A DNA stretch of 64,000 nt, from the NCBI GenBank assembly GCA_903870165.1, contig CAIQBW010000008.1, forward strand, positions 1-64,000, written 5' to 3'. Of the stretch, positions 1-9,702 are shown piece after piece. The position numbers and the translations under genes were made by a program. The notes beneath the pieces were generated by a model. That model had not been told where the DNA came from. It saw only the letters and a program-made list of their open reading frames with translations, and did no database searches. How positions within the stretch are numbered: position 1 is the stretch's first letter; the number at the start of each line of letters is the position of its first letter. The DNA is from an uncultured Methylophilaceae bacterium. Lineage in GTDB: Bacteria; Pseudomonadota; Gammaproteobacteria; Burkholderiales; Methylophilaceae.

Positions 1-1
1 C

Positions 2-115
2 AAGGGCCTCAAGGAATATATTTGGTATTACAATCACGAAAGGATTAAGACAAAATTAAAAGGACTGAGTCCTGTAGAGTACAGAAATCAGTCCTTAGCT
101 TTTAAACCCAATTAA
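2..115 (+). mobile_element. C-terminal fragment of IS3-family (IS150 group) transposase, truncated by the window edge
   Basis: Frame 2 reads [37 protein letters not shown], the typical IS3 OrfB C-terminus ([18 protein letters not shown]). Confidence 0.9.
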
Positions 116-116
116 A

Positions 117-141
117 AGTCCAACTTTTGGGGGTCAGTTCA
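117..141 (+). repeat. Right terminal inverted repeat of the IS3/IS150-group element
   Basis: agtccaacttttgggggtcagttca; its reverse complement TGAACTGACCCCCAAAAGTTGGACT is a typical IS150-group terminal repeat, directly after the transposase stop. Confidence 0.8.
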
Positions 142-176
142 CTTATGCAGGCTTTTTTAATGGGGCTCACTTTTGA

Positions 177-1301
177 TTACTCAAAAAAGTCTTTTACTTT
201 ATCCAGCCAGCCCTTAGCGCGAGGACTGTGCTTGCCTGAGTCTTGTTGATTAATAGCTTCTAGCTCACGCAATAACTCGCGTTGTTTCTCGTTGAGCTTC
301 ACTGGCGTTTCAACCACAACGTGGCACATCAGGTCGCCATTTTGGTTACTACGTAGTGGCTTGATGCCCTTGCCGCGCAGTCTAAATGTTGCTCCCGTTT
401 GGGTCTCTGCAGGGATCTTCATCTTTGCGTGACCATCTAGTGTCGGGATCTCAATCTCACCACCGAGCGCTGCGGTCGTGAAGCTGATCGGCATCTCACA
501 ATGTAAATCACCGCCATCACGTTGGAATATTTCGTGTTGTTTTAAGTGGACAACAACGTAAAGGTCACCGGTTGGCCCTCCGTTTACGCCAGCTTCACCC
601 TCACCAGTTAAGCGAATGCGATCTCCCTCATCCACGCCTGATGGAATCTTAACGGAGAGAGTTTTGTGCTCTTTAACACGGCCATCACCATGACAGCTTG
701 GACAAGGGTCTTTGACCATGCGACCGCTACCATGACATTTTGGACAGGTTTGTTGAACAGAGAAAAAGCCTTGTTGCATACGCACCTGGCCGTGACCTTG
801 GCAGGTGGTACATGTCACCGGCGATGTGCCAGCCTTTGCACCAGAACCATTACACGGATTACATTTGGACATGACTGGAATGCGGATCTTAGTCTCAGTG
901 CCGCGCGCCGCGTCTTCTAGCGAGATTTCCATGTTGTAACGTAAATCAGCGCCGCGATAGACATTGGATCTGCGACCGCCGCCTCCGCCACCACCAAAAA
1001 TGTCGCCAAAAATATCACCAAAGGCATCTCCAAAGTTACCGAAGCCTGCGCCGCCAGGACCTGGGCCTGCGCTTGGATCAACGCCGGCATGTCCGTATTG
1101 GTCATAGGCGGCTCGCTTTTGACTGTCAGAGAGCATCTCATAAGCTTCTTTTGCTTCTTTGAACTGCTCTTCTGCTTTTGGATTATCTGGGTTGCGGTCA
1201 GGGTGGTGCTTCATCGCGAGCTTGCGATAAGACTTTTTAATCTCCTCTTCGGAAGCATCTCGGTTAAGACCAAGGACTTCGTAGTAATCACGTTTTGCCA
1301 T
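177..1301 (-). CDS. dnaJ: Chaperone protein DnaJ
   Basis: J domain (HHPDRNPDN), G/F-rich linker, four CxxCxGxG zinc repeats. Confidence 0.98.
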   Translation of the reverse strand: MAKRDYYEVLGLNRDASEEEIKKSYRKLAMKHHPDRNPDNPKAEEQFKEAKEAYEMLSDSQKRAAYDQYGHAGVDPSAGPGPGGAGFGNFGDAFGDIFGDIFGGGGGGGRRSNVYRGADLRYNMEISLEDAARGTETKIRIPVMSKCNPCNGSGAKAGTSPVTCTTCQGHGQVRMQQGFFSVQQTCPKCHGSGRMVKDPCPSCHGDGRVKEHKTLSVKIPSGVDEGDRIRLTGEGEAGVNGGPTGDLYVVVHLKQHEIFQRDGGDLHCEMPISFTTAALGGEIEIPTLDGHAKMKIPAETQTGATFRLRGKGIKPLRSNQNGDLMCHVVVETPVKLNEKQRELLRELEAINQQDSGKHSPRAKGWLDKVKDFFE

Positions 1302-1339
1302 TATGTTGTCGCTTATTAGGTTGGGCTAAAAATGCAAGA

Positions 1340-1372
1340 AAGCACATCCAAGTTTTTGACGAGGATGTGCTT
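1340..1372. repeat. Intercistronic hairpin between dnaK and dnaJ
   Basis: Perfect 10-bp arms AAGCACATCC / GGATGTGCTT. Confidence 0.65.
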
Positions 1373-1392
1373 AATCTTATCTAATAAAAAAA

Positions 1393-3318
1393 TTATTTTT
1401 TATCAGACTTCACTTCTTCAAACTCAGCATCCACGACTTCAGCGTCTACTGTCTTTTCAGCTTGCGGCTGGGCTTCAGCACCGCCCGCTTGTTGGGCTTG
1501 CTGCTCTGCGTACACTTTCTCGCCTAGTTTTTGCGATGCTTCCATCAACGCATTGGTTTTGGCTTCAATGGTTTCTTTGTCGCCATCTTTTAGCACATCT
1601 TCAACGTCTTTCACTGCCGCTTCAATTTTGGCTTTTTCGTCAGCATCTAATTTATCGCCGTGCTCAGTTAAAGATTTCTTCACGCTGTGAATCATGCCGT
1701 CTGCTGCGTTACGTGCGTCAACTAGTTCACGCAATGCCTTGTCTTCATCTGCATGCGCTGCTGCATCTTCTTCCATGCGTTTGATCTCTTCTTCAGACAA
1801 GCCTGAGTTTGCCTTGATCGTGATCTTGTTTTCTTTGCCAGTCGCTTTATCTTTTGCAGAGACGTGCAAGATACCGTTGGCATCGATATCAAAAGTCACT
1901 TCAATTTGTGGCATACCACGTGGAGCTGGAGGAATATCGCTCAAGTTAAATTGACCTAAGCTCTTATTCCCAGCCGCCATTTCGCGTTCACCTTGTAATA
2001 CCTGAATGGTGACCGCGTTTTGGTTGTCTTCAGCTGTTGAGAACACTTGTGATGCCTTGGTAGGAATCGTGGTGTTCTTCTTGATGAGCTTAGTCATCAC
2101 GCCGCCCATCGTTTCGATACCGAGTGACAAAGGCGTCACGTCTAGTAACAACACATCCTTAACGTCACCTTGCAATACGCCGCCTTGAATTGCCGCGCCA
2201 ACTGCCACTGCTTCATCAGGGTTGACGTCTTTACGTGCTTCTTTGCCGAAAATCTCTTTTACCTTTTCTTGTACTTTTGGCATACGGCTTTGACCACCTA
2301 CCAAAATCACGTCACCGATTTCATCGATGCTCACGCCAGCGTCTTTCAGCGCTGTGCGGCATGGTGCAATGGTGCGCTCGATCAAATCTTCAACTAAAGA
2401 TTCAAATTTAGTACGTGTAATTTTTACGACCAAGTGTTTAGGACCAGATGCGTCTGCAGTGATGTAAGGCAAGTTCACTTCAGTATGCTGCGCTGAAGAT
2501 AATTCAATCTTCGCTTTTTCAGCCGCTTCTTTTAGACGTTGCTTAGCAAGCAAATCGTTACGCAAATCAAGACCGTTTTCTTTCTTGAACTCATCAGCCA
2601 AGAAATCAATCATGCGATTATCAAAGTCTTCACCACCAAGGAATGTGTCGCCGTTGGTTGAAAGCACTTCAAATTGGTGCTCGCCATCGATGCTTGAAAT
2701 CTCGATGATAGAAACGTCAAATGTACCGCCACCCAAGTCATAAACTGCAATCTTGCGGTCGCCTTCTTGTTTGTCTAAACCAAAAGCTAATGCCGCTGCA
2801 GTTGGTTCGTTGATAATACGTTTCACTTCTAAGCCAGCGATACGGCCAGCATCTTTAGTCGCTTGACGTTGGCTATCGTTGAAGTAAGCAGGCACCGTAA
2901 TTACAGCCTCTGTCACTTCTTCGCCCAAGTAGTCTTCCGCAGTTTTCTTCATCTTGCGTAAAACTTCGGCAGAGATTTGTGGTGGCGCCATCTTGTTGCC
3001 GCGTACTTCAACCCATGCATCGCCGTTATCAGCTTTGGCAATGGTGTAAGGCATTAAGTTGATGTCCTTTTGAACTTCTTTTTCATCAAAACGGCGACCG
3101 ATTAAACGCTTCACTGCGAACAATGTGTTCTTAGGGTTGGTTACCGCTTGGCGCTTAGCAGGTGCGCCAGTTAAGATTTCGCCATCATCTTGGTAGGCGA
3201 TGATAGATGGTGTGGTGCGGCCGCCTTCTGCGTTTTCAATCACGCGTGGTTTGCCGCCTTCCATCACGGCAACGCAAGAGTTGGTGGTGCCTAAGTCAAT
3301 ACCGATAATTTTACCCAT
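1393..3318 (-). CDS. dnaK: Molecular chaperone DnaK (Hsp70)
   Basis: [21 protein letters not shown] start, full-length Hsp70 motifs. Confidence 0.99.
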   Translation of the reverse strand: MGKIIGIDLGTTNSCVAVMEGGKPRVIENAEGGRTTPSIIAYQDDGEILTGAPAKRQAVTNPKNTLFAVKRLIGRRFDEKEVQKDINLMPYTIAKADNGDAWVEVRGNKMAPPQISAEVLRKMKKTAEDYLGEEVTEAVITVPAYFNDSQRQATKDAGRIAGLEVKRIINEPTAAALAFGLDKQEGDRKIAVYDLGGGTFDVSIIEISSIDGEHQFEVLSTNGDTFLGGEDFDNRMIDFLADEFKKENGLDLRNDLLAKQRLKEAAEKAKIELSSAQHTEVNLPYITADASGPKHLVVKITRTKFESLVEDLIERTIAPCRTALKDAGVSIDEIGDVILVGGQSRMPKVQEKVKEIFGKEARKDVNPDEAVAVGAAIQGGVLQGDVKDVLLLDVTPLSLGIETMGGVMTKLIKKNTTIPTKASQVFSTAEDNQNAVTIQVLQGEREMAAGNKSLGQFNLSDIPPAPRGMPQIEVTFDIDANGILHVSAKDKATGKENKITIKANSGLSEEEIKRMEEDAAAHADEDKALRELVDARNAADGMIHSVKKSLTEHGDKLDADEKAKIEAAVKDVEDVLKDGDKETIEAKTNALMEASQKLGEKVYAEQQAQQAGGAEAQPQAEKTVDAEVVDAEFEEVKSDKK

Positions 3319-3370
3319 GAGATGATTTCCTCTTTAAATAATTAGTTAATTCAAAAATTCTATGTACTGT

Positions 3371-3398
3371 TAATGGGGGTATGTTTTTATCTTTCAAG
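3371..3398 (-). promoter_or_regulatory. Sigma32-type promoter of dnaK
   Basis: Minus strand CTTGAA-N14-CCCCATTA, matching the sigma32 consensus CTTGAA-N13/14-CCCCATNT. Confidence 0.8.
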
Positions 3399-3416
3399 CC
3401 CCCATTCAAATTAGTT

Positions 3417-3944
3417 TTATTCTTTTGCTTTGACGACCATCACCAATGCAGGTCGGAGCACACGGTCATTTAGTGTATAGCCCTTTTGTAATACGCTATG
3501 CACGGTGTTTGTCTCGCCTTCTGCTTCAATCGCGCTAATCGCTTGATGTTTGTTTGGATCAAATTTTTCGCCAACAGGATTCACTTCAGCAATGTTGAAT
3601 TTTTCGAATACGCTGAGCAGCTGTTTTGAAGTTAGCTCAACGCCGTCCTTGTAGCTCTCAACGGTTGCGTTCGCCACGCCAAGTGCCGCATCCAAACTAT
3701 CTTTTACTGCTAACAACTCACCAGAGAATTTCTCAAGCGCATATTTACGCGCCTTGTCGATGTCATCGGTCGCGCGTCTGCGGATATTTTCGCCCTCGGC
3801 TTTTGCGTAAAGCACAGCGGCTTGTTGCTCGGCTAGTTGCGCTTCTAATTCTGCAATGCGCGCCTCAGGTGTTTGTTCTGTTTCTACAGAAGCTTCTGTT
3901 GTATTTTCAGTTTCAGGCGTTTGGTTTTGGTCTTCTTGCGACAT
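3417..3944 (-). CDS. grpE: Nucleotide exchange factor GrpE
   Basis: GrpE family sequence ([19 protein letters not shown]...; [12 protein letters not shown]), upstream of dnaK. Confidence 0.97.
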   Translation of the reverse strand: MSQEDQNQTPETENTTEASVETEQTPEARIAELEAQLAEQQAAVLYAKAEGENIRRRATDDIDKARKYALEKFSGELLAVKDSLDAALGVANATVESYKDGVELTSKQLLSVFEKFNIAEVNPVGEKFDPNKHQAISAIEAEGETNTVHSVLQKGYTLNDRVLRPALVMVVKAKE

Positions 3945-3987
3945 AAAAATCCCTTATTTTTAGTGATTTGTTTTTACGATAATTTGC

Positions 3988-4016
3988 TAAATGGGGATGA
4001 TGCAGATGATTACAAG
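3988..4016 (-). promoter_or_regulatory. Sigma32-type promoter of grpE
   Basis: Minus strand CTTGTA-N14-CCCCATTTA upstream of grpE. Confidence 0.75.
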
Positions 4017-4079
4017 AGTGAAACTTAATATTTTCTAATAATTTTTTGAGCATGGTTTGATCAAGCGCAATGGCTATAC

Positions 4080-5009
4080 TTGGGCTTGTTTGCGATAATG
4101 GTAAAAAACGATGTTGAGACGGCAATGAATTTAATTAAAGAATTTGATTTTACAGATTGGAATCCAAAGATAACAAAGGCTAAAAGCCAGCAAGCAATTG
4201 CTGCTTTAGAGAGTGGTCATGTGATTTGTTTGCCACATTTGCCCTTTGTGCTGAGCGAAGATGAAAAGCGTTTTCTCTCTGAAAGCTGGTCAGACCAAAA
4301 ATCAAAAAACATTTCACTGCGTCCACAAGGTGGGTTAAAAGGCGCATCTGGTTCAGATGCTGATTTGAAAGCCTTGCGTGCGATGATTCAGCGCTACTGT
4401 GATCAGGCAACGCAATTGGTGAGTGCTTTATTTCCTGACTATGTGCCTAATCTTGTGACTGCTAACACAAGCCTTCGCCCATTTGAGGTGGAAGGGCGCG
4501 TAAGCTCTTACCGTAAGGATGATAAGCGTCTGCATACGGATGCGTTCCCCTCGAACCCAACGCAGGGTACACGTTTGCTACGGGTGTTTAATAATGTTAA
4601 TCCACATGGTAAGCCTCGAGTTTGGCGTTTTGGTGAGCCTTTTGAGACGATGGTAGCAAAGTACCTTCCAAAAGCAAAAAGCCTGTTCCCAGGTCAGGCA
4701 TGGATGATGCACAAGTTAGGCATTACTAAGCGAGAACGTACACCTTATGACCAGTTGATGTTGCAGTTACATGACTTGGTGAAGGGTGATATGGATTACC
4801 AACGTAACGCACCACAGCAGTGTGTGGATTTAATGCCGGGCACCACTTGGATTGTGTATTCAGACCAGGTCCTTCATGCTGCAATGTCGGGTCAATATAT
4901 GATGGAGCAAACATTCCATTTGCCACCAGAAGCACTTTATAAGCCTGAAACTTCGCCAATTAAGGTGTTGGAAACAATTAAAGGAAAGTCTCTCGGATTG
5001 GGCGCTTAA
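4080..5009 (+). CDS. Kdo hydroxylase family protein (Fe(II)/2-oxoglutarate-dependent, KdoO-like); start may be the internal ATG at 4098 or 4125
   Basis: Resembles KdoO-type proteins: HTDAFPSNPTQGTRLLRVFNNVNP (HxD) and distal H in YSDQVLHAAMSGQYMMEQTFHLP; next to LPS genes. Confidence 0.8.
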   Translation: MGLFAIMVKNDVETAMNLIKEFDFTDWNPKITKAKSQQAIAALESGHVICLPHLPFVLSEDEKRFLSESWSDQKSKNISLRPQGGLKGASGSDADLKALRAMIQRYCDQATQLVSALFPDYVPNLVTANTSLRPFEVEGRVSSYRKDDKRLHTDAFPSNPTQGTRLLRVFNNVNPHGKPRVWRFGEPFETMVAKYLPKAKSLFPGQAWMMHKLGITKRERTPYDQLMLQLHDLVKGDMDYQRNAPQQCVDLMPGTTWIVYSDQVLHAAMSGQYMMEQTFHLPPEALYKPETSPIKVLETIKGKSLGLGA

Positions 5010-5851
5010 TTACGAACTTTATAGCGGTCGTAAATCCACATATATTGAGACGGGCACTGTGCAATAGTTTTCTCAATTTCTTGATTGAGCAATTCAGGAT
5101 TCTTTATGCCACCATCACTAACTGGTTTGATGTGAATGTGGTATCCACGACCACCTTCTAATCTTTCACCAAACGCCATCAGTACTTGTGCACCTGATTT
5201 TTCTGCGAGTTTAGATGCAAGCGTCATCGTGTAAGCGGGGCGGCCAAAAAATGGCACCCATTCACCCTCGCCCTCATGTGGTGCTTGATCTGGCAATATG
5301 CCGATCGCCTCACCACGTTTTAGTGCTTGTAGTAATAGCTTCACGCCTTGTGCATTCGCTGGGGCAAGGCTTACTTTGCCCCGCTGGCGGCCTTGGCTAA
5401 TCAGTGGCATCAGCCAGCTCTGTCTCGGGGGGCGGAAAAGTACAGTAATGGGGTGGAACTGTCCGTAGTACAACGAAGTAATTTCAAAGCAGCCAAGGTG
5501 CGGCGTTAGAAAGATAATACCCTTTCTTTTAGCTAAAGCTGATTCAACATGTTCCCATCCTGTGCAACCTTGATACCAGTTTTTTAGTTTTGAGTAATCC
5601 TTAAACCAAATAGCAAAGGTTTCTAAAAAAGCTTTTCCTGTCTCGCCAATATTCAGGTGTAGGCTCTTTTTAAAGCTTACTTCGCCTTTTGTCAGCTTGG
5701 AAGACCTTAAGTTTTGATTGATTAAAATCGCATACTTTTTATAACTTAAATAACTTACCCAGCCCAATCCTGAGCCTAAAAGATGCACAATCCATAATGG
5801 CAGCTTTGCTAATAGCCTTAGTATGCACGCCAATATTTTATGCTTGAACAT
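5006..5851 (-). CDS. Lipid A biosynthesis lauroyl/acyl acyltransferase (LpxL/HtrB family)
   Basis: LpxL-like: FLTPHLGCFE (HX4E-type), LPDQAPHEGEGEWVPFFG. Confidence 0.9.
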   Translation of the reverse strand: MFKHKILACILRLLAKLPLWIVHLLGSGLGWVSYLSYKKYAILINQNLRSSKLTKGEVSFKKSLHLNIGETGKAFLETFAIWFKDYSKLKNWYQGCTGWEHVESALAKRKGIIFLTPHLGCFEITSLYYGQFHPITVLFRPPRQSWLMPLISQGRQRGKVSLAPANAQGVKLLLQALKRGEAIGILPDQAPHEGEGEWVPFFGRPAYTMTLASKLAEKSGAQVLMAFGERLEGGRGYHIHIKPVSDGGIKNPELLNQEIEKTIAQCPSQYMWIYDRYKVRN

Positions 5852-6822
5852 TAGAACGTTCCAAGCCTATCAAATGCATTAAATACTTCACTAGGATCTG
5901 GCATGCGGCCCTTGCCACCTAAGTTAATTGCAAGTGCATTTGGCCCGCCATAAGCACCATTTAGATCAGGGTGGGTATCTGTATAGATGGCAATCGAAGG
6001 TACGTCCATTGCCACAGCTAGATGGATAAGTCCTGTATCAACCCCAACAGCTGCTTTTGCCCCAGCAGTAATATGGGCTAATTCGCTGAGGTTTGATTTA
6101 GGAAGGACAAGCGCTTGCGGAACATGCGTTGCAATAATATTAGCACGGCTTTTCTCGGTCTCGTTTGCCCATGGCAAGCAAAGTGTTAAGCTTTGCTTCC
6201 CTAATAATAAGCCTAAAGAAACCCAATGCCCCATCGGCCAAAGTTTTGAATCACGACTGGTTGCATGAAAAACCATGACATATTTTTTAGGCAAAGCAAT
6301 GTCAATTTCTTTAGTCAATTCAGTCCTTGGCAAGCCATAGTTTGGACCATTAGTCGGGGTTCTGTAATTAAGTGCTAGTGCTGTTAATTGGCGGTTTTGA
6401 TCAACGGCGTGTTGTGCTCTTGAAACAGAAAAGCGACGATTATAGAAAAAACCGGCCAGCCATTCTCTTGCAGTACTTGGACCTTGCCCATATCGTTTTC
6501 CTCTTGCAAGGCAAGCAATTAATGCGCTCTTAAGCAAGGATTGAGTGTCGATAATGTAATCGTATTGACGCGCCTGTAACTGCGTTTTGAATTCTTGGAT
6601 TTCTTGCCAAGTTTTTTGGCTAAAAAGACTTTTGCGCCAGCGGCGAATTGCAACAGGAATAATGTTGTTGATATAAGGATTGAGCTTGAGTATGTCGGCA
6701 AAGTTCTCTTCAATCACCCAGTCGATTTGGGCGTTAGGAAACTCAGCATGGATATCCGCGATAATAGGAAGATTGTGAATCACATCGCCCATCGATGAAA
6801 TTTTGACTATGAGGATACGCAA
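5851..6822 (-). CDS. waaC: Lipopolysaccharide heptosyltransferase I
   Basis: MRILIVKISSMGDVIHNLPIIADI...; GVDTGLIHLAVAMDVPSIAIYTDT; GT9. Confidence 0.92.
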   Translation of the reverse strand: MRILIVKISSMGDVIHNLPIIADIHAEFPNAQIDWVIEENFADILKLNPYINNIIPVAIRRWRKSLFSQKTWQEIQEFKTQLQARQYDYIIDTQSLLKSALIACLARGKRYGQGPSTAREWLAGFFYNRRFSVSRAQHAVDQNRQLTALALNYRTPTNGPNYGLPRTELTKEIDIALPKKYVMVFHATSRDSKLWPMGHWVSLGLLLGKQSLTLCLPWANETEKSRANIIATHVPQALVLPKSNLSELAHITAGAKAAVGVDTGLIHLAVAMDVPSIAIYTDTHPDLNGAYGGPNALAINLGGKGRMPDPSEVFNAFDRLGTF

Positions 6823-6849
6823 TTAATTTATTTTCTTTTGAATATGCCC

Positions 6850-7902
6850 TTATTTTAACGCTTTAGAAACGTTAAGAGGGCAGCGTTTTTTCAACAAATT
6901 AAAAACTTGTTCTGCTGAGATTGAACTCATGCATGGTGAGGTGCTTTGGCATGTGACAAATTGCGATTTTTCTTTTAAGCAAGTGCACGGATTGCTTAAG
7001 ATTGATTCATTATTATTATAAACGGGAGCTGCGTGAACTACGGAATCAGTAGTCCCGAATAGCCCAATCACTTTTACCCCCAAACCTGCGGCAAAATGTA
7101 ATGGCCCAGTGTCACCAGAGATAACCAGTTTGGATTGGTGTAATGTTGCCAAATATAAGGGTAAGTCGTTTAGCGGTGCCAATACAAAAGCATTAGGAGC
7201 TAGCCTTTTTAGTTCAGCAATTAAGTCCTGCTCTCTTTGATTTGGTCCAGACGAAAAAGCTAACTTGTATCCATCTTTTGTGGCTATATGGTAAAGCTCG
7301 ACCCAACGACTAATCGGCCATTCTTTTTTTGGTTGAGATGTCCCCAGATGACAGATGACGTGATGATTTTTTATTATTTGATTTGCCTGCGACGCAAGTG
7401 AAGGGTTTGCCACGATCTTCATGTTGGGCGCAGGGGCGTCAGGAAGGTTTAGCAGTAGCGCTAACATTTTTAGATGACGTTTAACCCATGAAGTTGGAAG
7501 TGATGATGTCTTTATTGTTTTTGTATAAGCGAGCCTTTGTAATAAACTACGACTGTGCTCTATTGGCGCAATTCTAACTTTTGCACCAATTAAAAGACTT
7601 AATATGCTTCCTCTATCATTGCCAACAAAATCAATTGAAAGTTCAAAATTTTCTTTTCGTAATTCTCTAACAAAAGGCCAAGATTTCACTAGCTTTGCTT
7701 TACCTCGAGTACGTGGGAAAGCCCAAACTTTTGTTATGAATGCTAGGTGTTCAAATATTGGGGCAACCTCTTCAGCCGCTAAAACGTGAATTTGTGCTTC
7801 TGGATGTTGATAATGTAGCGCCTGAAGCGCTGGGGTTATAAAAACAGCATCGCCAAGGTATTTAAATTGAATGGCGAGAATTTTTTTTATTGGGACATTC
7901 AT
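6850..7902 (-). CDS. Glycosyltransferase family 9 (heptosyltransferase III-like)
   Basis: ILAIQFKYLGDAVFITPALQALH; SGDTGPLHFAAGLGVKVIGLFGTTD; Cys-rich C-terminus. Confidence 0.88.
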   Translation of the reverse strand: MNVPIKKILAIQFKYLGDAVFITPALQALHYQHPEAQIHVLAAEEVAPIFEHLAFITKVWAFPRTRGKAKLVKSWPFVRELRKENFELSIDFVGNDRGSILSLLIGAKVRIAPIEHSRSLLQRLAYTKTIKTSSLPTSWVKRHLKMLALLLNLPDAPAPNMKIVANPSLASQANQIIKNHHVICHLGTSQPKKEWPISRWVELYHIATKDGYKLAFSSGPNQREQDLIAELKRLAPNAFVLAPLNDLPLYLATLHQSKLVISGDTGPLHFAAGLGVKVIGLFGTTDSVVHAAPVYNNNESILSNPCTCLKEKSQFVTCQSTSPCMSSISAEQVFNLLKKRCPLNVSKALK

Positions 7903-7966
7903 TGTTTATGCTTGTAAGATTACCGTATTAAATTATAGATGTTTATTTTTGATATAAAGGATTCTA

Positions 7967-8947
7967 GTGCATATTTGCTTGGTAATCGATGCAAAACTTC
8001 CAGTTCAAGGTTATGGAGGGACGGAGCGAGTTGTTTATTGGCTTGGTAGAGCTCTATATGACGCAGGTCACAAAGTTACATTTTTGGCGCAACAGTCTAA
8101 GTTGGATTTTGCAGACGTTATCGTGATCGATAAGAATAAGCGCTTGGAAGATCAACTTCCAGAAAGCGTTGATATTGTTCATTTACATTCTGGATTTGAC
8201 ATGCCGGTTGATATTCCGGCATGTCAAACGATTCATGGGAATTGTCGGGAAGTAACAATTTTTCATCCAAATAGTATATTTGTTTCAAATAGTCACGCTG
8301 AAAATCATGGTGCAAGTGCATTTGTTTACAATGGCCTCGATGCGCGTGATTATGGTGAAGTCGAGTTTAATATTGCTCGTAATTCATATGTTTTTTTAGC
8401 TAAAGCAGCTTGGCGAGTTAAGAATGTAAAAGGTGCAATTCGTGTTGCCGAGCTTGCAAATTCGTCTATTGACGTTTTGGGAGGGCATCGACTGAATTTT
8501 AAAATGGGATTCAGATTAACGCTTTCGGCTAATGCGCACTTTCATGGAATGGTTGATGATTCACTCAAAATTCCTTATTTGCGGCAAGCGCGTGGACTTA
8601 TTTTTCCTGTATTATGGCCTGAGCCATTTGGGGTCGCTGTGATTGAAAGCTTGTATTTCGGTACGCCTGTGTTTGCAACGCCTTATGGATCATTGACTGA
8701 AATTGTTAATCAGGATGTTGGTTTTTTATCTAATTCAGCTTTTGAGTTGGCGACTGCTGCAAGGCAATGGGCGTCGTTCGATAGACGAGCAATTCATGAG
8801 TATTGGGAAAGAAATTTCTCAGCAAAGGTAATGGCTAAAAAATACATCACATACTATACGTCTATTCTGGATGGGCAAAATCTGCATGCCGCGCCAATTG
8901 TTGCAAACCCTGTGAGGGCTTCGCAGATGATGCCTTGGACAATGTAA
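7967..8947 (+). CDS. Glycosyltransferase family 4
   Basis: YGGTERVVYWLGRAL N-terminus; PEPFGVAVIESLYFGTPVFATPYGSLTEIV donor-site motif; GTG start. Confidence 0.85.
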   Translation: MHICLVIDAKLPVQGYGGTERVVYWLGRALYDAGHKVTFLAQQSKLDFADVIVIDKNKRLEDQLPESVDIVHLHSGFDMPVDIPACQTIHGNCREVTIFHPNSIFVSNSHAENHGASAFVYNGLDARDYGEVEFNIARNSYVFLAKAAWRVKNVKGAIRVAELANSSIDVLGGHRLNFKMGFRLTLSANAHFHGMVDDSLKIPYLRQARGLIFPVLWPEPFGVAVIESLYFGTPVFATPYGSLTEIVNQDVGFLSNSAFELATAARQWASFDRRAIHEYWERNFSAKVMAKKYITYYTSILDGQNLHAAPIVANPVRASQMMPWTM

Positions 8948-8950
8948 AAG

Positions 8951-9697
8951 TTATTTCTTTGGTAATTGACAAAGATAAAGTTTAAGGTATTTGTAGTATG
9001 TGGTTTCTGCGTTTGCAATCGCTAGAATGAATCCTGAAGAGCCGTCAAGAAACCCAAGTTTGATGAAGTAGGTTCTAATAAAAGCCCAAGTGCCGTGGAG
9101 TATTGCGTTGCTTAACGAGCCCTTTTTGTTTCGATTATGAAGATCTAAAGCACCTGCGGTTGAGTATGCATTCATTTTATAAAGCAACGTTTCATAGTTT
9201 CTATAGCTGTAGTGAGTTAGAGGCGTTTTTAAATGTCCTAGTTTTTGCTTTGTTTCTATGTGCTCGTGGACTTGGTGCGAACTAAATCTAGCTGAATTAC
9301 GCTTGAATAGACGTATTGTCCTATCTGGATGCCAACCTGAATGTTTCATGAATTTCGAGATAAAAAGCGATGATCTCGGCACATCGAAAACATTAAAGTT
9401 CACCTGTGCTATAGCATTTTGAATTTCTTTTTTAAGTTCGCTGGTTATTCTTTCATCAGCATCGAGTGAAAAAATCCAGTCGCTTGTCGAGAAATCGATA
9501 GCTCGGTTCTTTTGATGCCCGAATCCCTGCCAGTCCGTTTCAAAGATTTTTGCGCCTAATTTTTGAGCGATGAATAAGGTTTCATCGGTGCTTCCAGAGT
9601 CCACAACAACAATTTCATCTGCAAAAGAGGCACTCGCTATACATTCTCCAATATTAGATGCTTCGTTTTTTGTTATGATGATTACTGATAATGACAT
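8951..9697 (-). CDS. Glycosyltransferase family 2 (WaaE/KdtX-like LPS core glucosyltransferase)
   Basis: SLSVIIITKNEASNIGECIASASFADEIVVVDSGSTDET; WIFSLDADERI. Confidence 0.85.
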   Translation of the reverse strand: MSLSVIIITKNEASNIGECIASASFADEIVVVDSGSTDETLFIAQKLGAKIFETDWQGFGHQKNRAIDFSTSDWIFSLDADERITSELKKEIQNAIAQVNFNVFDVPRSSLFISKFMKHSGWHPDRTIRLFKRNSARFSSHQVHEHIETKQKLGHLKTPLTHYSYRNYETLLYKMNAYSTAGALDLHNRNKKGSLSNAILHGTWAFIRTYFIKLGFLDGSSGFILAIANAETTYYKYLKLYLCQLPKK

Positions 9698-9702
9698 ATT
9701 GA

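Noticed and set aside
1332-1784. 150-aa plus-strand ORF opposite the end of dnaK
   Set aside because: Antisense shadow of a conserved gene; Leu/His-rich composition typical of reverse-frame reading, no recognisable domain.
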